Positions 62,501-64,000 of a stretch of 64,000 bases of DNA are shown piece by piece (the stretch's first letter is position 1; each line of letters opens with the position of its first letter). Below the pieces are notes generated by a model. That model was not told the origin of the DNA, did not search any database, and saw only the letters and a list, made by a program, of their open reading frames with translations. The stretch lies in contig NZ_CP004350.1 in assembly GCF_000550785.1 (NCBI RefSeq), positions 2,832,009 to 2,896,008 on the forward strand. Direction: 5' to 3'. The translations under genes and the position numbers were made by a program. Source of the stretch: Corynebacterium casei LMG S-19264. Its GTDB lineage: Bacteria > Actinomycetota > Actinomycetes > Mycobacteriales > Mycobacteriaceae.

Positions 62501-64000
62501 GTTGCTGGGGAATCTGCCGCAGCAATGCCCAAAGAAACCTTGCCGTCCGCGACCTGGCGCAGGCGCTTAACAGCGTCTGCTGCGTTATTCGCCGTGACAA
62601 CCGCGCGGGTGCGACCGTGGTTGCGGCTGGCCAAAGAGCGCGCCAATTCCAGCATGCCAGCGTGATCGAGTTTCTCATTTTCAATGTAATCAGCCAAATT
62701 TGCCGCTGCCGTGCGACGACGCGATGGCAGCAAACCAGATACCGGCAAAGCAACGGTGGCATCAACGATGCTTGGTTCTTCTCCTTCCTCCTTGGCTGGA
62801 ACCTCGCAGGTGTCTACCGCCAACTGTGGCTCGGCTGGAGTCTGCTTGCCGGTGTATTCAGCAACCACGACGTGGGCGTTGGTGCCGCCGAAGCCGAAGC
62901 CCGAGATACCCGCAACCTTGGAACCGGAGTACTCCGGCCACTCGCGTGGATCTTCTACGACCTCAAGGTGCTCAGCATCGAAATCGATGTAGCGGTTTGG
63001 CTCGGTGAAATGGATGGATGGCGGGATAATGCCGTGGCGCATGCCCTCGATGACCTTGATCAGGCCCACGATACCGGCCGCGGATTCGGAGTGGCCAATG
63101 TTGGACTTCGCCGAACCCAGCAAGACTGGGTTGGCGGCTTCACGGCCAGCGCCGACAATCTTGCCCAGCGCGGTGGCCTCAATTGGGTCACCCAGAATGG
63201 TGCCGGTGCCGTGTGCTTCCACATAGTCCACGGATTGTGGGTCAACTTCAGCATCAATGTATGCGCGTTCCAGAACGTCAACCTGTGCATCAGGGTTTGG
63301 AGCGGTCAAACCATTGGAGTGACCGTCAGAGTTCACAGCAGAACCCTTGATCACGCCGAGGATGTTATCCCCATCTTCTTCTGCATCTTCCAGGCGCTTG
63401 AGAACCACCATGCCAGCGGCGTCCGCACGGACAAAGCCATCCGCGTCATCAGAAAACGCGCGGATACCGCCGGTTGGTGAAATCACGCCAAGCTCACCAA
63501 AAGAGGTAGTGATAAATGGTGAAGCCTGCACGTTAATACCGCCGGCCAAAGCAACGTCAGCATCGCCTTCGCGCAAACCGCGCACAGCCTGGTGGATAGC
63601 AACCAAAGACGATGAGCATGCGGTGTCCACGTTGATGGAAGGACCACGCAGGTCCAAAGCATAAGACACGCGGTTTGGGATGATGGACGAAGAAGAGCCA
63701 GTCAACGCATAAGGGTGCGCTTCCGCCGGGTCGGCGGCAATGAGCATGCCGTAGTCATTATTGGTGGAGCCAACGTAGACACCAGTTGCGGTGCCACGCA
63801 GCTCATTTGCTGGCACACCAGCGTCTTCGAGTGCTTCCCACACCACTTCTAACATGATGCGCTGCTGCGGATCCATGTTGGTAGCTTCCAGCGGGGACAA
63901 ACCGAAGAACTCTGGGTCAAAGTTCGAGATATCTTCAAAGTAGCCGCCGCGAAGATTCTGAGTTTCCATCTTCGTGCGCAGCACCTGATCAGAGCTGTAC
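59524..64000 (-). CDS. pks13: Pks13, mycolic acid condensing polyketide synthase, 5' end outside window
   Basis: About 1490 residues are visible; the N-terminal ACP and start of the ketosynthase lie beyond the window. In order: ketosynthase with the catalytic cysteine in NVDTACSSSLVAIHQAV, histidines in VEAHGTGTILGDPIEA and SAKSNIGHSESAAGIVGL; acyltransferase with GVMGMSMGEIAAAYAAGGL; a second ACP with LPLIDLGLDSLMGMRIKNR; and a C-terminal thioesterase with LGGWSFGGALAFEVALQLE, LLDTTQPSDP and LPGDHLAVPDEP. This joins two fatty acyl chains and releases mycolate onto trehalose. Domain content matches the family. Confidence 0.96.
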   Translation of the reverse strand, partial: YSSDQVLRTKMETQNLRGGYFEDISNFDPEFFGLSPLEATNMDPQQRIMLEVVWEALEDAGVPANELRGTATGVYVGSTNNDYGMLIAADPAEAHPYALTGSSSSIIPNRVSYALDLRGPSINVDTACSSSLVAIHQAVRGLREGDADVALAGGINVQASPFITTSFGELGVISPTGGIRAFSDDADGFVRADAAGMVVLKRLEDAEEDGDNILGVIKGSAVNSDGHSNGLTAPNPDAQVDVLERAYIDAEVDPQSVDYVEAHGTGTILGDPIEATALGKIVGAGREAANPVLLGSAKSNIGHSESAAGIVGLIKVIEGMRHGIIPPSIHFTEPNRYIDFDAEHLEVVEDPREWPEYSGSKVAGISGFGFGGTNAHVVVAEYTGKQTPAEPQLAVDTCEVPAKEEGEEPSIVDATVALPVSGLLPSRRRTAAANLADYIENEKLDHAGMLELARSLASRNHGRTRAVVTANNAADAVKRLRQVADGKVSLGIAAADSPATRGPVFVYSGFGSQHRKMAKDLMAVSPMFAQRLEELNETIDFEAGWSLLELIDDDAQTYNTETAQVAITAIQIALTDLLAHFGVRPAGVMGMSMGEIAAAYAAGGLNDKDALLIASHRARLMGEGEASLTPENQGAMAVVEMTATEIDALDSDVEPAVYAGPGMTTVGGPRQQVLDLVEKLEDEGKFARAMNVKGAGHTSAVEPFLGELAAEIAGIEPHPIHTTVFSSVDRATVYQPGATIHTDEYWIRMTRQAVYFQDATEQALAAGHNQLVEISPNPVALMGMMNTAFGVGKADAQLLISLKRKVDPSESLLDLLAKLYVTGTPVNFRNVFGASTAKTTVKAPFTQFKKQRYWTSARPSSGVSGLPGTRVNLPDGKIAFATNADQAPSALAILESAAETVNAGAQVVASEEHAVLPAEGEVTTVVDRNLGGLSIAVYTVVGGLTQLVAEGFASTLNLGGAPAPLQGVSALQDNEDLPSDFANSDIEAVRWDPATESVEDRLATIVSESMGYDVTDLPRELPLIDLGLDSLMGMRIKNRVENDFQIPQLQVQALRDASLADVIVMVEEAVAQGDSVTASTTAQDVAAEEETSSETGAGLEEAAEAMSEVDMVDFAGGQMEEKPATSNASGVGVAPRDASERMVFATWATSTGAAAGGVTSELPSITDEQAEKIAERLTERAGVEISTQQVKDAETLEPLSDLVREGLETEVEGNIRVLREADGPAVFMFHPAGGTTVVYQPLMRRLGADVAVYGVERLEGTLEERAAAYLDDIVKYARGRKVILGGWSFGGALAFEVALQLEKKHPEVEVAYIALLDTTQPSDPAPDTLEETKARWERYAAFAKKTYGLEFPVPYELLESAGEAAVMQMLEQLLATTDASEHGLAAGVLEHQRASFVDNQILSSIDFIRWVEVSAPVLLFRSERMHDGAIELEPRYEHIDPDGGWGAIVEDLKIVQLPGDHLAVPDEPVIGIVAKHMDSWIEEKIRGNGSE

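Noticed and set aside
61696..63480. 594-codon plus-strand frame opposite pks13
   Set aside because: Produced by the codon bias of the opposite strand; low-complexity translation without motifs.
1..64000. CRISPR array, rRNA operon, prophage or intact insertion sequence
   Set aside because: I saw no regularly spaced repeats, rRNA signatures, phage structural genes or transposase on either strand.

Overview
The window reads as a chromosomal segment of a mycolic-acid-containing actinobacterium, most likely a Corynebacterium. The evidence is a Pks13/AccD4 mycolate condensation pair, an MmpL3/CmpL1-type exporter, AftD-type arabinosyltransferase, an HspR-controlled dnaK operon, a McbR-type operator, and gene neighbourhoods that match both C. 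glutamicum (ald-hspR-dnaJ-grpE-dnaK) and M. tuberculosis (Rv0224c-Rv0228, pckA, trmB-Rv0207c-mmpL3). The species cannot be named from the sequence alone.

Layout. 1-7 kb: aldehyde dehydrogenase (cut by the window edge), a PspC protein, an unrecognised secreted protein, and the heat-shock operon dnaK-grpE-dnaJ-hspR read leftwards from a control region with two HAIR-like HspR operators and a SigH-like promoter. 7.6-11 kb: bifunctional PutA. 11-16 kb: a tight leftward assimilatory sulfate operon, cysH-cysD-cysN, followed by an MTA/SAH-type nucleosidase and an AI-2E-family membrane protein. Its divergent control region carries three evenly spaced McbR half-sites. CysH lacks the usual iron-sulfur cysteines, and the divergent Fpr-like gene is only an N-terminal remnant. 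16-26 kb: alaT, an HNH protein, YibE/F, ugd, dcd, tRNA-Gly(CCC), a VanW protein, a NagZ-like lipoprotein and a universal stress protein. 26-42 kb: a cell-envelope block (DUF2613, aftD, tmaT, a DUF3068 protein, a membrane protein, a GT4 glycosyltransferase and a methyltransferase), then pck, trmB, a NYN protein, the MmpL3-type transporter, a UPF0104-type protein and DUF3054.

42.2-54.5 kb: an accessory defence island, all on the minus strand: SNF2-type helicase, DUF4391 protein, two paralogous beta-class adenine methyltransferases with matching ends and different middles, a broken AlbA_2 gene with an internal deletion, and a type III Res subunit. It is followed by a folate pair (pabAB, pabC) and a 28-codon peptide gene with a strong ribosome binding site and its own terminator. 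58-64 kb: accD4 and pks13 (5' end outside the window), the condensation step of mycolic acid synthesis, which together with MmpL3 and TmaT makes and exports trehalose monomycolate.

The region most likely to repay study is the 42-58 kb insertion between otherwise conserved envelope genes. After it come the cluster-less CysH inside a McbR-type regulon that also encodes a nucleosidase, the small peptide gene, and several unusual translation starts.
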